A stretch of 22,102 nucleotides of DNA from CAZFAP01 sp964516325 (GCA_964516325.1 CAZFAP010000074.1:1-22102), one strand, 5' to 3'. Shown: positions 1 through 7,054, counted from the stretch's first letter. Numbers and translations: made by a program. The notes: generated from the letters alone by a model not told the origin.

Positions 1-331
1 TGTCGTAGAACTCGTCCTCGCAAAGGCGGTGAAAGGTCTCCACGTCGCTGTTCCACGTGGGGCTGCGAGGGGAGATGCGGACATGGTTCACCCCGAGAAA
101 ACGAAGCATAGCCTCAAATGCGCTCGTTTTGGAGAGCTTTTTGTTCGCCGACCCGACGAGGTCTGATCCGTTATCCGTCTGTACCGTTACATTGCTCAAA
201 TCCACTCCACACGCCGCCAAGCGCTCCCCGGGCGTCCTGGCGCGCCAGTAGACTCGCTCCGGGTCTGGCTCCCGCAACAGGACGACGGAAAGAGGCGTCC
301 TGTCCAGCCCTGGCGATCCCTTCTCCGCCAT
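1..331 (-). pseudogene. DDE integrase/transposase catalytic-core remnant, cut by the window edge
   Basis: The minus strand is open from an ATG at 331 to the left edge (110 codons read). Residues from about 37 on look like the C-terminal half of an rve-type integrase core: ACGVDLSNVTVQTDNGSDLV, with the second catalytic Asp in TDNG (residue 53), then SPRSPTWNSDVETFHRL with the probable catalytic Glu at 98. The first catalytic Asp, expected roughly 60 residues before TDNG, would lie upstream of this start, and residues 1-36 do not resemble the family. The simplest reading is a decayed or truncated insertion-sequence transposase. A GAGG sequence sits 7 nt before the ATG, and the frame begins only 17 nt after the HEPN gene stop, so translation as a downstream ORF of that operon is possible. 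What lies beyond position 1 is unknown. Confidence 0.7.
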
Positions 332-348
332 GCGCTTGCCTCGCATAA

Positions 349-1092
349 CTACGCTCCAAGAGACCTCCACCTATCTCGACCCAGCGCATCGTGTAGCTCG
401 CGCACGAAGTCGAACTCCTCTTGTCTTGGCCGACCATGGCGCACCGGGTGCATGACCTTGTTGCGGATGCGATTCAACTCGTTTAGCTGCCCGGCGAGTT
501 TCCCCTTCCCCGCCAGAGGCTTCGGCAAGTACTTCTCAAAGACTTTCCAGTCCTTCTCTATGATCTCCTTGAGGTGAATGAGAGTTGTGTAGCAGTAAGG
601 GGAAGCTGGCTCCCCGGGGTCCTCCTCTCGGGCAGTGGCGCAGTCCTTGCGGACCTTGCAAGGGACCCCTTTGCGCCACCACCCCTGTTCCTCATCGCCG
701 TACTCCTTCTTGAGTATCTTCTCGATGAGCCGATGGAGTGTGGTCTCCAGTACTGCAATAAAACAGTACATGTCGCCGGTGAATGCGTCCTCACGTTCCA
801 AAGACAGGTAGATGTCTATCTCACCCGGATCCGTCCGGAGCATGTTGGAGGACGCAGCCCTTTTGACGAGGGCAGGGTCCTTTGTGGTGAGCTGTTCACA
901 TATTGCGTCGATTTTCTGCCTAACCTCCCTGTTGATGCTGAACAGGATATCGGACCGTCGCATCAGGCCGAACCCTACAGCCACGTACAAGTACTGCTTG
1001 ACGGAACCCGTGGAGATCCCCAGTTCTGATGCGATCTGGGCCGGACTCCGACCTTCCTTGATCAGTTTAGCGCAGTCATGCGGACGGCCCAT
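349..1092 (-). CDS. Swt1-like HEPN domain protein with N-terminal helix-turn-helix
   Basis: This is a 247-residue protein. Residues about 5-42 form a helix-turn-helix of the resolvase/transposase type (SPAQIASELGISTGSVKQYL). The C-terminal half is helical and ends in a HEPN core with the R-x4-H motif RNKVMHPVR (Arg210, His215), the usual RNase active site of HEPN toxins and defence effectors; the surroundings resemble the Swt1-type HEPN family. Cysteines at 145, 151 and 167 lie in an inserted loop. ATG 1092 is preferred over TTG 1098 because GAGAGG lies 7 nt before the ATG but almost touches the TTG. The gene starts 51 nt after the antitoxin stop on the same strand, so co-transcription is likely. 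RNA cleavage or DNA-guided targeting is inference; HEPN proteins also occur as non-catalytic partners. Confidence 0.8.
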   Translation of the reverse strand: MGRPHDCAKLIKEGRSPAQIASELGISTGSVKQYLYVAVGFGLMRRSDILFSINREVRQKIDAICEQLTTKDPALVKRAASSNMLRTDPGEIDIYLSLEREDAFTGDMYCFIAVLETTLHRLIEKILKKEYGDEEQGWWRKGVPCKVRKDCATAREEDPGEPASPYCYTTLIHLKEIIEKDWKVFEKYLPKPLAGKGKLAGQLNELNRIRNKVMHPVRHGRPRQEEFDFVRELHDALGRDRWRSLGA

Positions 1093-1143
1093 TCGCAATC
1101 CTCTCTATCATGCTGCTAAGCTGGCTAAGGACCGACACACTTT

Positions 1144-1428
1144 CTATCGGGGAAGCTGGTCTTGCACCTTCAGCTTTATCCACAGGTTCACGAGCGTGTC
1201 AGATGAGATGCCCTGCTTTTTTGCAATGGATTCGACCTTTTCAGAGAGACTCTTCTCAACGGCGTAATAAATCGCCTCGGATTCAATTCGGACATCGAAC
1301 TTCACCTTCCTGGTTTTGCCCCATGCCTTCGACAGGTCATGAGTATCCCAATATGCTCCGAGGTTGTTGTAGGAACTCGCCTTGGAGATAGAGCTTCTAT
1401 TTTCTTTCATACCGTTTCCTTTCGCCAT
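1144..1428 (-). CDS. CopG/BrnA-type antitoxin
   Basis: This is a 94-residue protein. Residues 14-35 carry the SKASSYNNLGAYWDTHDLS signature seen in CopG-family antitoxins paired with BrnT-like toxins. The C-terminal part (FDVRIESEAIYYAVEKSLSEKVESIAKK, then GISSDTLVNLWI) fits a ribbon-helix-helix DNA-binding unit. Its role would be to neutralise the toxin and repress the operon promoter. The start codon lies inside the 3' end of the toxin's original frame (32-nt overlap), the toxin-first order usual for BrnT/BrnA systems. This antitoxin appears intact although the toxin gene upstream is frameshifted. The following HEPN gene begins 51 nt downstream and may use the same transcript. The family call is firm; the exact subfamily name is less so. 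Confidence 0.85.
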   Translation of the reverse strand: MAKGNGMKENRSSISKASSYNNLGAYWDTHDLSKAWGKTRKVKFDVRIESEAIYYAVEKSLSEKVESIAKKQGISSDTLVNLWIKLKVQDQLPR

Positions 1429-1680
1429 CCGTCATGTCACGGGCAGATGCTACAAGCGCCTGACCGCTCCTTTTGTAGGCGAAGAAGGCAATCGAATAGC
1501 GACCCGCATCGGACTGTCCCAGGGCTGCATAGAGATTCCCCCCCGACGGTGACCGTTTTCAACAAATCGGAAGTGTCGGGAATTTCGCAAAACTTCTCGC
1601 ACCTCGTCCTGAGTGACGTTGTGCTTCTGTTCCAATTTTCGGACGATGTCTTCCAGCCAGATGAGCGCCGAAATTCTCAA
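1397..1680 (-). pseudogene. BrnT-type toxin, frameshifted in a G7 tract
   Basis: The first frame (TTG start at 1680, AGGAG 8 nt upstream) encodes ISALIWLEDIVRKLEQKHNV and continues to FRFVENGHRRG, the N-terminal half of a BrnT-like ribonuclease toxin. It then hits seven G residues (C tract at 1538-1544 on the plus strand) and runs on in a wrong frame to a stop at 1450 (76 residues). Shifting by one base immediately after the tract restores the family's C-terminal half: NLYAALGQSDAGRYSIAFFA, then YKRSGQALVASARDMTDGER and a stop at 1397, inside the antitoxin gene. One extra base would give a 94-residue toxin of normal length. This is a true inactivation, a phase-variable slip site, or a sequencing error. 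Both halves keep good family residues, so any mutation is recent. Confidence 0.85.
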
Positions 1681-1982
1681 TGAACCGACTCCTCAGTGTC
1701 CATTATCATATCAGGCTCAAAAGCCAATGTTGTAGCCGAACATCGGTCGTGTTTTTTCCGCGTGAGGACCCTCACATCCCGTTTGAGCGCACGAGACACC
1801 CGAGCGGTCACTCCGTCACCGCTCGCCTTCGGGCGCGACCCGCCATTTTGCACTTTGCGTCGGCGTCTCACGCGGCTTCCACCAACGGCGCTTCGCCACT
1901 TGCCCACAGCCCATCCATCGCGCTCCAGGGACGGGCTCCGCAGTCATCACGCGGCGGCTCTCGCCCGGCCTTTCAGCGTTCC
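1681..1982. other. Spacer between toxin operon and oxidoreductase; no supported gene
   Basis: About 300 bp without a recognisable gene. A basic minus-strand frame at 1677-1907 is Arg/Ser-rich, matches nothing I know and has no clear ribosome binding site. A perfect 8-bp inverted repeat (CGAGCGGT at 1801-1808, ACCGCTCG at 1818-1825, 9-nt loop) stands out but has no following T run. The sequence just upstream of the toxin start contains an AT-rich TATGAT-like box on the minus strand (near 1702-1707) that could serve as a -10 element; no convincing -35 box was found. Confidence 0.5.
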
Positions 1983-3296
1983 TCAAAGGAGCACGGTCTT
2001 GCCCGGGATGTAAACGGGATAGACGCCGTTGGCGTCGGGCTTGACGGGCGGCTCCATGTCAGACCGGCATTCCTCCGGTTTCGGCGGATAGTAGAAGTCG
2101 GACTGGGAAATTTGCTCCCAAGTGACTTCTTTACCGGTATAGCAGGTGATCTGCCCCATAATCCCGATGAGCGTGCTGCGAGCCATGTAGTCGCCGTTAT
2201 TGATCAGCTTGCCAGACCGGATCGCCCCAAACAGCTCCTTATGCTCGATCTTGTAGGGGCTGACGTCGGGGCCGCTGTACTGCCAATTGGTTTCGCCTTC
2301 GATCCGCATGCTCAGGAGATGGCAGCGTCCTTTGGAGCCAAGGAGAATGCTCGAACTTTCGTTGTAGCAGCCGTCCTCCGTGCGGCAGAAGGCGTACAGC
2401 CTGACCCCATTGGGGTACTGATAGATTACGGAATGGTGGTCAAAGACGTTGCCGTAGATCTCCGCGAACATGGAGGCTCGACCGCCCAGGCCGTGCGCTT
2501 TCACGGGCACTTGTTCTCGCATCGCCCAGGTCGCGCGGTCGAGGTTGTGCACGAGCGACTGCGGCACGTCGTCTCCGCAAAGCCAGTTGAAGTGGTATTG
2601 GTTGCTGGCTTGATGCTCGACTTCATTCAGGCCGGGCTTGCGCGGGTACAGACCGTAAGGCTCTCGGAGAAAATTCTCTTCAATGGCGACGATCTCGCCG
2701 ATAGCTCCGTCGTGGACTCGCTTGATGGTCTCCTGGAAGCCGAGGTGATACCGGCTCTGCAACCCGGAAACCACGCAGAGCTTTTTCTGTTTCGCCAACT
2801 CGCAGGCCGCGATGACCATCGTGATGCCCGCGGGGTCAATGGCGTGGGGCTTTTCCACAAAGACATGTTTGCCCGCCTCAATCGCCGCCTTCATGTGCAG
2901 CGGGTGGAACTTCGCCGCGTTCGCAATCAGAACGACATCGGAGCTTTCAATCACTTTCTTGTAGCCATCAAAGTCAGAAAAACAGTGGTCGTCGTCCACC
3001 GCCACCTGCTCGGGTTTCTGCTCCTTGAGGTGTTTTCGTTTTTCCTGAACCCGGTCCATGAACACATCACACATCGCGACCAGCCGGACACCAGGGTCGG
3101 CATCCATAGCATCCACTGCTGCCCCCGTGCACCGACCGCCGCAGCCAACCATCCCGATTCGGATCGTCTCGCTCCCGGCTGCATGAGCGAAGCGACTTAG
3201 ATCCAGGCCCCCGAGCGCCACCGCCGTGGCTACCGTCGCGGAAGTCTTCAGGAACTCTCGGCGAGAAGTCTGATGCTTGAGCGATTCCTTTTTCAT
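1983..3296 (-). CDS. Tat-exported Gfo/Idh/MocA family oxidoreductase
   Basis: This is a 437-residue protein. Its N terminus has a twin-arginine signal (TSRREFLKTSATVATAVALG) ending near AHA, so export folded to the periplasm is expected. The mature part opens with a Rossmann fold (IRIGMVGCGGRCTGAAVDAM) and contains the EKPHA motif of the family, where the Lys is catalytic in characterised members. The C-terminal substrate domain has the HFNWLCGDDVPQSLVHNLD segment, with His and Asp typical of these enzymes. Members oxidise or reduce sugars or inositols with bound NAD(P); the substrate here cannot be told. ATG 3296 is chosen because AGGAG lies 9 nt upstream and the Tat signal starts there; the open frame extends to 3584 but upstream residues are low-quality. 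A minus-strand promoter at 3816-3844 may drive it. Confidence 0.93.
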   Translation of the reverse strand: MKKESLKHQTSRREFLKTSATVATAVALGGLDLSRFAHAAGSETIRIGMVGCGGRCTGAAVDAMDADPGVRLVAMCDVFMDRVQEKRKHLKEQKPEQVAVDDDHCFSDFDGYKKVIESSDVVLIANAAKFHPLHMKAAIEAGKHVFVEKPHAIDPAGITMVIAACELAKQKKLCVVSGLQSRYHLGFQETIKRVHDGAIGEIVAIEENFLREPYGLYPRKPGLNEVEHQASNQYHFNWLCGDDVPQSLVHNLDRATWAMREQVPVKAHGLGGRASMFAEIYGNVFDHHSVIYQYPNGVRLYAFCRTEDGCYNESSSILLGSKGRCHLLSMRIEGETNWQYSGPDVSPYKIEHKELFGAIRSGKLINNGDYMARSTLIGIMGQITCYTGKEVTWEQISQSDFYYPPKPEECRSDMEPPVKPDANGVYPVYIPGKTVLL

Positions 3297-3420
3297 GGTT
3301 TTTGGCTCCTTTCGCGTATCATTTTGAATGCTCTTTTCCTTTTCTGTAACCCCTCGGCTACGGGGAGCAGCGCCACAAAAGTCCGAGCCACCGGGGCCAG
3401 TCAAACCCTCCCCCCGGTTC

Positions 3421-3699
3421 TTATCTCCGTCCATCCGCGGTTCCATCCTTCCTCGTGACGCGCCTGGCCGCGCGGGAGTGTGCCGCCCAAAATTGACGCG
3501 ATACCCTCTCGTCCGCACTTTGCATGGCCTCCTCGATTCCCGGTTCCCCGAGCGTGTTGCGCAGCCACACGAGCGATTGCTCAATCATCCGTGCGCGGTG
3601 ATCTTCGCGCTCGATGCGGAGGGTGCTTTCGAAACCCTGCTCGCACACCGGTCTCAAGTATTCCCGAATGGCGTTGGCCTTCAGGCCGTCGCTTGGCAC
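3421..3699 (-). CDS. Small hypothetical ORF upstream of the oxidoreductase
   Basis: I do not recognise this protein. It has 92 residues from a GTG at 3699, with no good ribosome binding site; the frame stays open a further 45 nt upstream without an ATG. Residues 8-75 look protein-like (ANAIREYLRPVCEQGFESTL, then RIEREDHRARMIEQSLVWLR), amphipathic and helix-prone, and may be a fragment of a larger gene; the tail (GTADGRR) runs into low-quality sequence similar to an intergenic repeat. It lies between the minus-strand promoter at 3816-3844 and the oxidoreductase, about 125 nt before that gene's start. It could be a small gene in a two-gene operon, a decayed gene, or a chance frame. Confidence 0.35.
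   Translation of the reverse strand: MPSDGLKANAIREYLRPVCEQGFESTLRIEREDHRARMIEQSLVWLRNTLGEPGIEEAMQSADERVSRQFWAAHSRAARRVTRKDGTADGRR
3424..3443. repeat. Short intergenic repeat shared with 21926-21945
   Basis: TCTCCGTCC and CGGTTC blocks are shared, 17 of 20 positions overall. It overlaps the 3' end of the small ORF at 3421-3699, which weakens that ORF's tail as real coding sequence. Confidence 0.4.
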
Positions 3700-3815
3700 C
3701 CAGTGCCCCGGGCTGACGCCCCTTGAGCACGTTCCAGTCGGTTATTCGCCGTGCTCAGCCAGTTATTCTTCTGTGGCGTCCCGCAGGGCCCGATTCTATT
3801 CCCTGCCCCATGGAC

Positions 3816-3844
3816 AGTATTGGCATGCTCTCCCTTTTTGTCAA
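3816..3844 (-). promoter_or_regulatory. Sigma70-type promoter toward the oxidoreductase
   Basis: On the minus strand TTGACA (3844-3839) is followed by 17 bp and AATACT (3821-3816, 4 of 6 matches to TATAAT). A perfect inverted repeat, TCAAC-aatcc-GTTGA (3841-3855), overlaps the -35 box and could be an operator. Transcription would run left through the small ORF to the oxidoreductase. The pair is divergent with the tyrS promoter. Confidence 0.5.
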
Positions 3845-3941
3845 CAATCCGTTGAATGGGGGAAAAAGCGCGCGGATACCGCCCGGGTGAACGGACAAAA
3901 TCCCCTTCGGCAACCGCTGCGTCGAGAAAGGGAACTCGACC

Positions 3942-3970
3942 TTGACTTTTCGTGGGGCGGGGCATAGCAT
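3942..3970 (+). promoter_or_regulatory. tyrS promoter
   Basis: TTGACT (3942-3947), 17-bp spacer, TAGCAT (3965-3970). The start of transcription would be near 3977, giving a leader of about 85 nt. The same TAGCAT -10 box occurs in the polX operon promoter. Confidence 0.6.
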
Positions 3971-3976
3971 CTGTCT

Positions 3977-4061
3977 GGTCTGGTCCCCCGGTTGGTGCAC
4001 GCACCTCAAGCATCTGACCGGGAGACCGAATCGCGACCCCAGCGGTACGGAAGGAGGGTAG
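3977..4061 (+). promoter_or_regulatory. Folded tyrS leader
   Basis: The short leader contains an outer stem CCCGGT (3987-3992) with ACCGGG (4017-4022), enclosing a small GGTG/CACC hairpin (3994-4005). It ends in the strong AAGGAGGG ribosome binding site at 4051-4058. I see no T-box core, so a tRNA-sensing role is not supported. Confidence 0.35.
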
Positions 4062-5411
4062 GTGAGAGAAGGTGCTGTTGATTTGAAGGGTCTGGAAAAA
4101 AGGTTGGTGAGTCCCGAGGCGGATTTGAGGCGCCTGTCTGCCGAGGAGCAGTACGAGCGGATTATGGCGAAGGTGTCGGACCACCCGGAGGGGGTGGTGA
4201 CGCCGGAGGATTTGCTTGAGAGGTTGCGAAACTCCAAGAAAACGTGCATCCCTCTCAAGGTGAAATTGGGGATTGACCCGACGGGGCCGGAAATCCACAT
4301 CGGGCACGCGGTAACGCTCCTGAACATTCGCCTTTTTCAGCGGATGGGGCATAAGATTCAGCTCGTGATCGGGGATTTTACCGGTATGATCGGAGACCCG
4401 AGCGGGCGAGTCGAAGCTCGTCCGGCTCTTACGGAAGATGAGATGCGCCAGAACATGTCCACGTACGACGAGCAGGCGGCGCGAATCATAGACCTTCGCT
4501 CTCCGAATATCGAACGGCATTACAACAGCGAGTGGATGAACAAAATTGACATGAAGCAGTGGATCAGAATCCTGAAGGAGATTTCGGCGAGTGAGCTTCT
4601 TCAGAGGGAAGACATCCGCGAACGGCTGGAGAAGGGCCATGGGCTTTCGATGGCGGAGCTGGAGTATGCTCTGTTCATGGGATATGACTCGGTTGTGCTG
4701 AATTCGGATATTGAAGTGGGCGGGGTAGATCAGTATCTCAACATGCACATGTGTCGCCAGATGATGGCAAACGCCGGGCAGAAGCCGGAAATAATCATCA
4801 CCTATAATCTTCTTGCCGGGACGACCGGCGCGCGAGACGAGACCGGTCGCCTTCTCAAAATGAGCAAGAGCTATGGGAATTATATTCCCGTGACCGCCGC
4901 TCCGGAGGACATGTTTGGAAAGGTGATGTCCATTCCCGATGACGTGATGTGGGTTTGGTACAGGGAGTTGACCGAGATCACGCCGGAGGCCCTTCGAGAC
5001 CTGAAGGCAGCCGTTGAAAGGGAAGAAGTCCACCCGAAGAACGCCAAGGAGCTTCTCGCAAGAGTGGTTGTCGGCGCCTTCAATTACTTCGACCGGGAGA
5101 CCATCGAGAAGGCGAACGCCGATTTCAAAGAGAAATTCGGCAAGGAGGCGGCGCTCGTTCCCGAAGGCACGCCTGTTGCCAGGGTCGAGGCGCAGGACCC
5201 TCTGATAGACGCGTTAGCCAGAGAAACCGGCGACACCAAAAGCCAGATGCGAAGGCTGGTTCAGCAGAAAGGAATTCAAATCCTGAGAGACGGCCAATAC
5301 GTCCCCATAACGATGGAGGAGCTTCTGTCAGCGGCGGAGAATCATGCGCCGTGTGTTGTGAGAGTCGGAAAACGCCGCTACTTTGACCTCCGTCTCTCGA
5401 GCGGGGGCTGA
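4062..5411 (+). CDS. tyrS: Tyrosyl-tRNA synthetase
   Basis: This cytoplasmic class Ic enzyme charges tRNA-Tyr with tyrosine using ATP. It has 449 residues with the HIGH signature at 79-82 (GIDPTGPEIHIGHAV), the GDFTGMIGDPSGR segment, the tyrosine-pocket region GGVDQYLNMHMCRQM (most relatives have GGTDQ, here Val) and KMSKS at 266-270, placing it in the KMSKS subgroup. The last 70 residues resemble an S4-like tRNA-binding domain. It is slightly longer than usual because about 40 residues precede the catalytic domain. The start is GTG 4062, with AAGGAGGG only 4 nt upstream, a short but workable spacing; there is no better in-frame candidate nearby. It has its own promoter and is followed after 70 nt by the OsmC gene on the same strand. 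Confidence 0.97.
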   Translation: MREGAVDLKGLEKRLVSPEADLRRLSAEEQYERIMAKVSDHPEGVVTPEDLLERLRNSKKTCIPLKVKLGIDPTGPEIHIGHAVTLLNIRLFQRMGHKIQLVIGDFTGMIGDPSGRVEARPALTEDEMRQNMSTYDEQAARIIDLRSPNIERHYNSEWMNKIDMKQWIRILKEISASELLQREDIRERLEKGHGLSMAELEYALFMGYDSVVLNSDIEVGGVDQYLNMHMCRQMMANAGQKPEIIITYNLLAGTTGARDETGRLLKMSKSYGNYIPVTAAPEDMFGKVMSIPDDVMWVWYRELTEITPEALRDLKAAVEREEVHPKNAKELLARVVVGAFNYFDRETIEKANADFKEKFGKEAALVPEGTPVARVEAQDPLIDALARETGDTKSQMRRLVQQKGIQILRDGQYVPITMEELLSAAENHAPCVVRVGKRRYFDLRLSSGG

Positions 5412-5481
5412 CAATTCGTTGGCGCCTCTCACGACCGGTGCAGGGGGAGCAATTCTTTGCGAAAAGGAAGGGAGCTGCGAA

Positions 5482-5898
5482 ATGGATATCGAAATCGTTT
5501 TTCCGGGTGGAAAGAGAGTTGATGCGGTGTACAAGGGATTCACGATAAGAACCGATCAGCCTCCGCAGGCTGGCGGAGAAGGAACGGCCCCCTCGTCGTT
5601 CGACCTCTTTCTGGCTTCCATCGGCACATGCGCTGGCTTCTATGTTCTGTCGTTCTGCCAGGAGCGCGACCTACCAACCGAAGGGATGAGGTTAGTTCAG
5701 ACTATGGAGAGAGACCCGCAGAGGGGCACGATCAGCCAAATTGACATAGAGATTCAACTGCCGGAGGGATTCCCTGCGAAGTATAAGGAAGCCGCGGTCC
5801 GATCGGTAGAAGCCTGTACGGTCAAGAAACACTTGCACGATCCTCCTGCGATAAACGTCCACGCCACGGTGGGAGAAGCGAACCAGGAGGTGGATTGA
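5482..5898 (+). CDS. OsmC-like peroxiredoxin-fold protein
   Basis: This is a 138-residue protein. It has the OsmC/YhfA pattern: a beta-rich N terminus, then GEGTAPSSFDLFLASIGTC with Cys50 at the start of the central helix and a second cysteine in EACTVKKHL (Cys112). In characterised OsmC/Ohr proteins such a pair reduces organic hydroperoxides; an extra Cys59 lies in the same helix. Members near this type are often of unproven substrate, so peroxidase activity is inference. ATG 5482 is chosen for the GGAG 7 nt upstream and the good family match from residue 1; the longer frame from 5383 overlaps tyrS. The 70-nt gap to tyrS with no clear terminator suggests co-transcription. Confidence 0.9.
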   Translation: MDIEIVFPGGKRVDAVYKGFTIRTDQPPQAGGEGTAPSSFDLFLASIGTCAGFYVLSFCQERDLPTEGMRLVQTMERDPQRGTISQIDIEIQLPEGFPAKYKEAAVRSVEACTVKKHLHDPPAINVHATVGEANQEVD

Positions 5899-6508
5899 CT
5901 TCGATCGAGGCGGCGGCCGCTTGTGGTACGGTCGTCTGAAGACCGGGGCAACGGTTGACTGATGGCTCTGTGGCGGTCCCCCAGCGAACTTGGCGGGCGG
6001 GTGAGCGAGGAAGCTCACGGTCAGAAAATCGGCCAGCCGGTTGTTTGGGTCGGGCTGGCCAGGGATCAGGAAGTGGTTCGGCGGAGGACTGCTCCGAGGA
6101 AGGGGGGTTTTCCTGAGTGGGGAAGAGCGAATCCTCCGCCTAATCTTGTTGGGAATAAGTCCGAAGATTTCCATGACGAACAGGATTCATTGCCAGGAAG
6201 AAACTTCGGAAACCTTTATTCCTTTCCTCTGAATTCAGTTAACGCGCTCTCTGCTGCAAAGGTTCCCCTTTTTGTTCGATGGCGATTGCTGTGCACGCGA
6301 GCAACAGGGGCTCAGCAGGAAGCCATTCGCGTCGGCCCTTCGTCTTCAACTTTCGATTATGGACGTAACCTCGCTGGTAGAAATGGAATAGCGTCATCGG
6401 CTGGTGTGCACGAACGCCGTTTTAACTCCCTTGTAGGGACGCTCCCCGAAGAAAGGGATTGGCTCCGCAGGCGCCTTGCCCCGCAACCGCCCTCCCTCAC
6501 GCGTTCTG
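5899..6508. other. Gene-free spacer rich in inverted repeats; possible structured RNA
   Basis: No convincing protein gene is seen; a plus-strand frame at 5962-6561 is low-complexity and overlaps the end of the gene at 6509. The first 250 bp carry a series of inverted repeats: CGGTC/GACCG (5929-5945), GTGAGC/GCTCAC (6001-6018), GGCCAGCC/GGCTGGCC (6031-6060), and GGCGGAGGA/TCCTCCGCC (6080-6088 and 6132-6140) enclosing AGGAA/TTCCT (6097-6113). No T run follows, so these are not simple terminators. I could not match them to RNase P, tmRNA, SRP or 6S RNA. The part from about 6200 to 6508 shows nothing I can interpret. Confidence 0.4.
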
Positions 6509-7054
6509 CTATTTCGTGCGTGACCCTACCCCCGGGACCTCAACCTCAAGCAGTAACCTGACCTGTGCCACCCTGCTTTTTGCCGCGAGCAGTTCCGGCT
6601 CCGTGGCGCGCCCTGTCTCGAAAAGCGCCCTCGCCGTCTCGTAAGCTCGCTGCGTCCTATCGAGCCTTTTCTTGATATATTCCTGGATAGCGGAGGAGAC
6701 AGCCTCCGCTTTCGCGGCCTTTGGCAGTGCTTGGAGATCAGGGACTCCAAGTTCTCTTCGGAGTTCGTTTAGGACCGGGTGTTCGGCGACAAGCTTCCCC
6801 TCTGTGACGAGCCGCAGTTGGAATGCCCACCTGTCAACCTCGTCTTCAGCCGCCAGAATCTGAAGCATTGTGGCGTTTTGGGAATCCTGAACTGATTTCA
6901 AGGCCGATTGAGCCTGGGCAAGTCGTTCTTCCAGGTACGCTGTCAGAAGTTTCTCAAGCTCACCGGGTTTCTCGCCCTGGGGACCCTCCGCCAGACTCGA
7001 TTGCAGCCATCCGGCCGCTACCGCACAGAGAATACAAAACGACAAAAGCCTCAT
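6509..7054 (-). CDS. Exported coiled-coil protein with two tandem repeats
   Basis: I do not recognise a named family. The 181-residue protein starts with a Sec signal peptide (MRLLSFCILCAVAAGWLQSS, probable cleavage after SLA). The rest is Glu/Lys/Arg/Ala-rich helix made of two related units, about residues 31-83 (LEKLLTAYLEERLAQAQSAL) and 115-175 (IQEYIKKRLDRTQRAYETAR). The heptad-like pattern and the unit ending ETGRATEPELLAAKSRVAQV recall the long helices of TolC-like or periplasmic coiled-coil proteins. No transmembrane segment or catalytic motif follows the signal. The start at 7054 has a perfect AAGGAGGA 6 nt upstream. The gene is divergent from the aldo/keto reductase and has its own likely promoter at 7110-7138. 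Confidence 0.75.
   Translation of the reverse strand: MRLLSFCILCAVAAGWLQSSLAEGPQGEKPGELEKLLTAYLEERLAQAQSALKSVQDSQNATMLQILAAEDEVDRWAFQLRLVTEGKLVAEHPVLNELRRELGVPDLQALPKAAKAEAVSSAIQEYIKKRLDRTQRAYETARALFETGRATEPELLAAKSRVAQVRLLLEVEVPGVGSRTK

Noticed and set aside
1677..1907. Basic 76-codon minus-strand frame upstream of the toxin
   Set aside because: Arg/Ser-rich, no recognised similarity, no ribosome binding site, and it spans an inverted repeat.
3297..3584. N-terminal extension of the Gfo/Idh oxidoreductase
   Set aside because: The extra residues are Arg/Gly-rich and unlike the family; the ATG at 3296 has a good ribosome binding site and begins the Tat signal.
3977..4061. T-box riboswitch in front of tyrS
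   Set aside because: The leader is short and lacks the conserved T-box core sequence; only small stems are seen.
3681..5033. A 450-codon minus-strand frame across tyrS
   Set aside because: tyrS is unmistakable on the plus strand; the antisense translation is Pro/Arg/His-rich without motifs.
5962..6561. A 199-codon plus-strand frame in the spacer after the OsmC gene
   Set aside because: The translation is low quality, covers the inverted repeats, and runs into the gene on the opposite strand.
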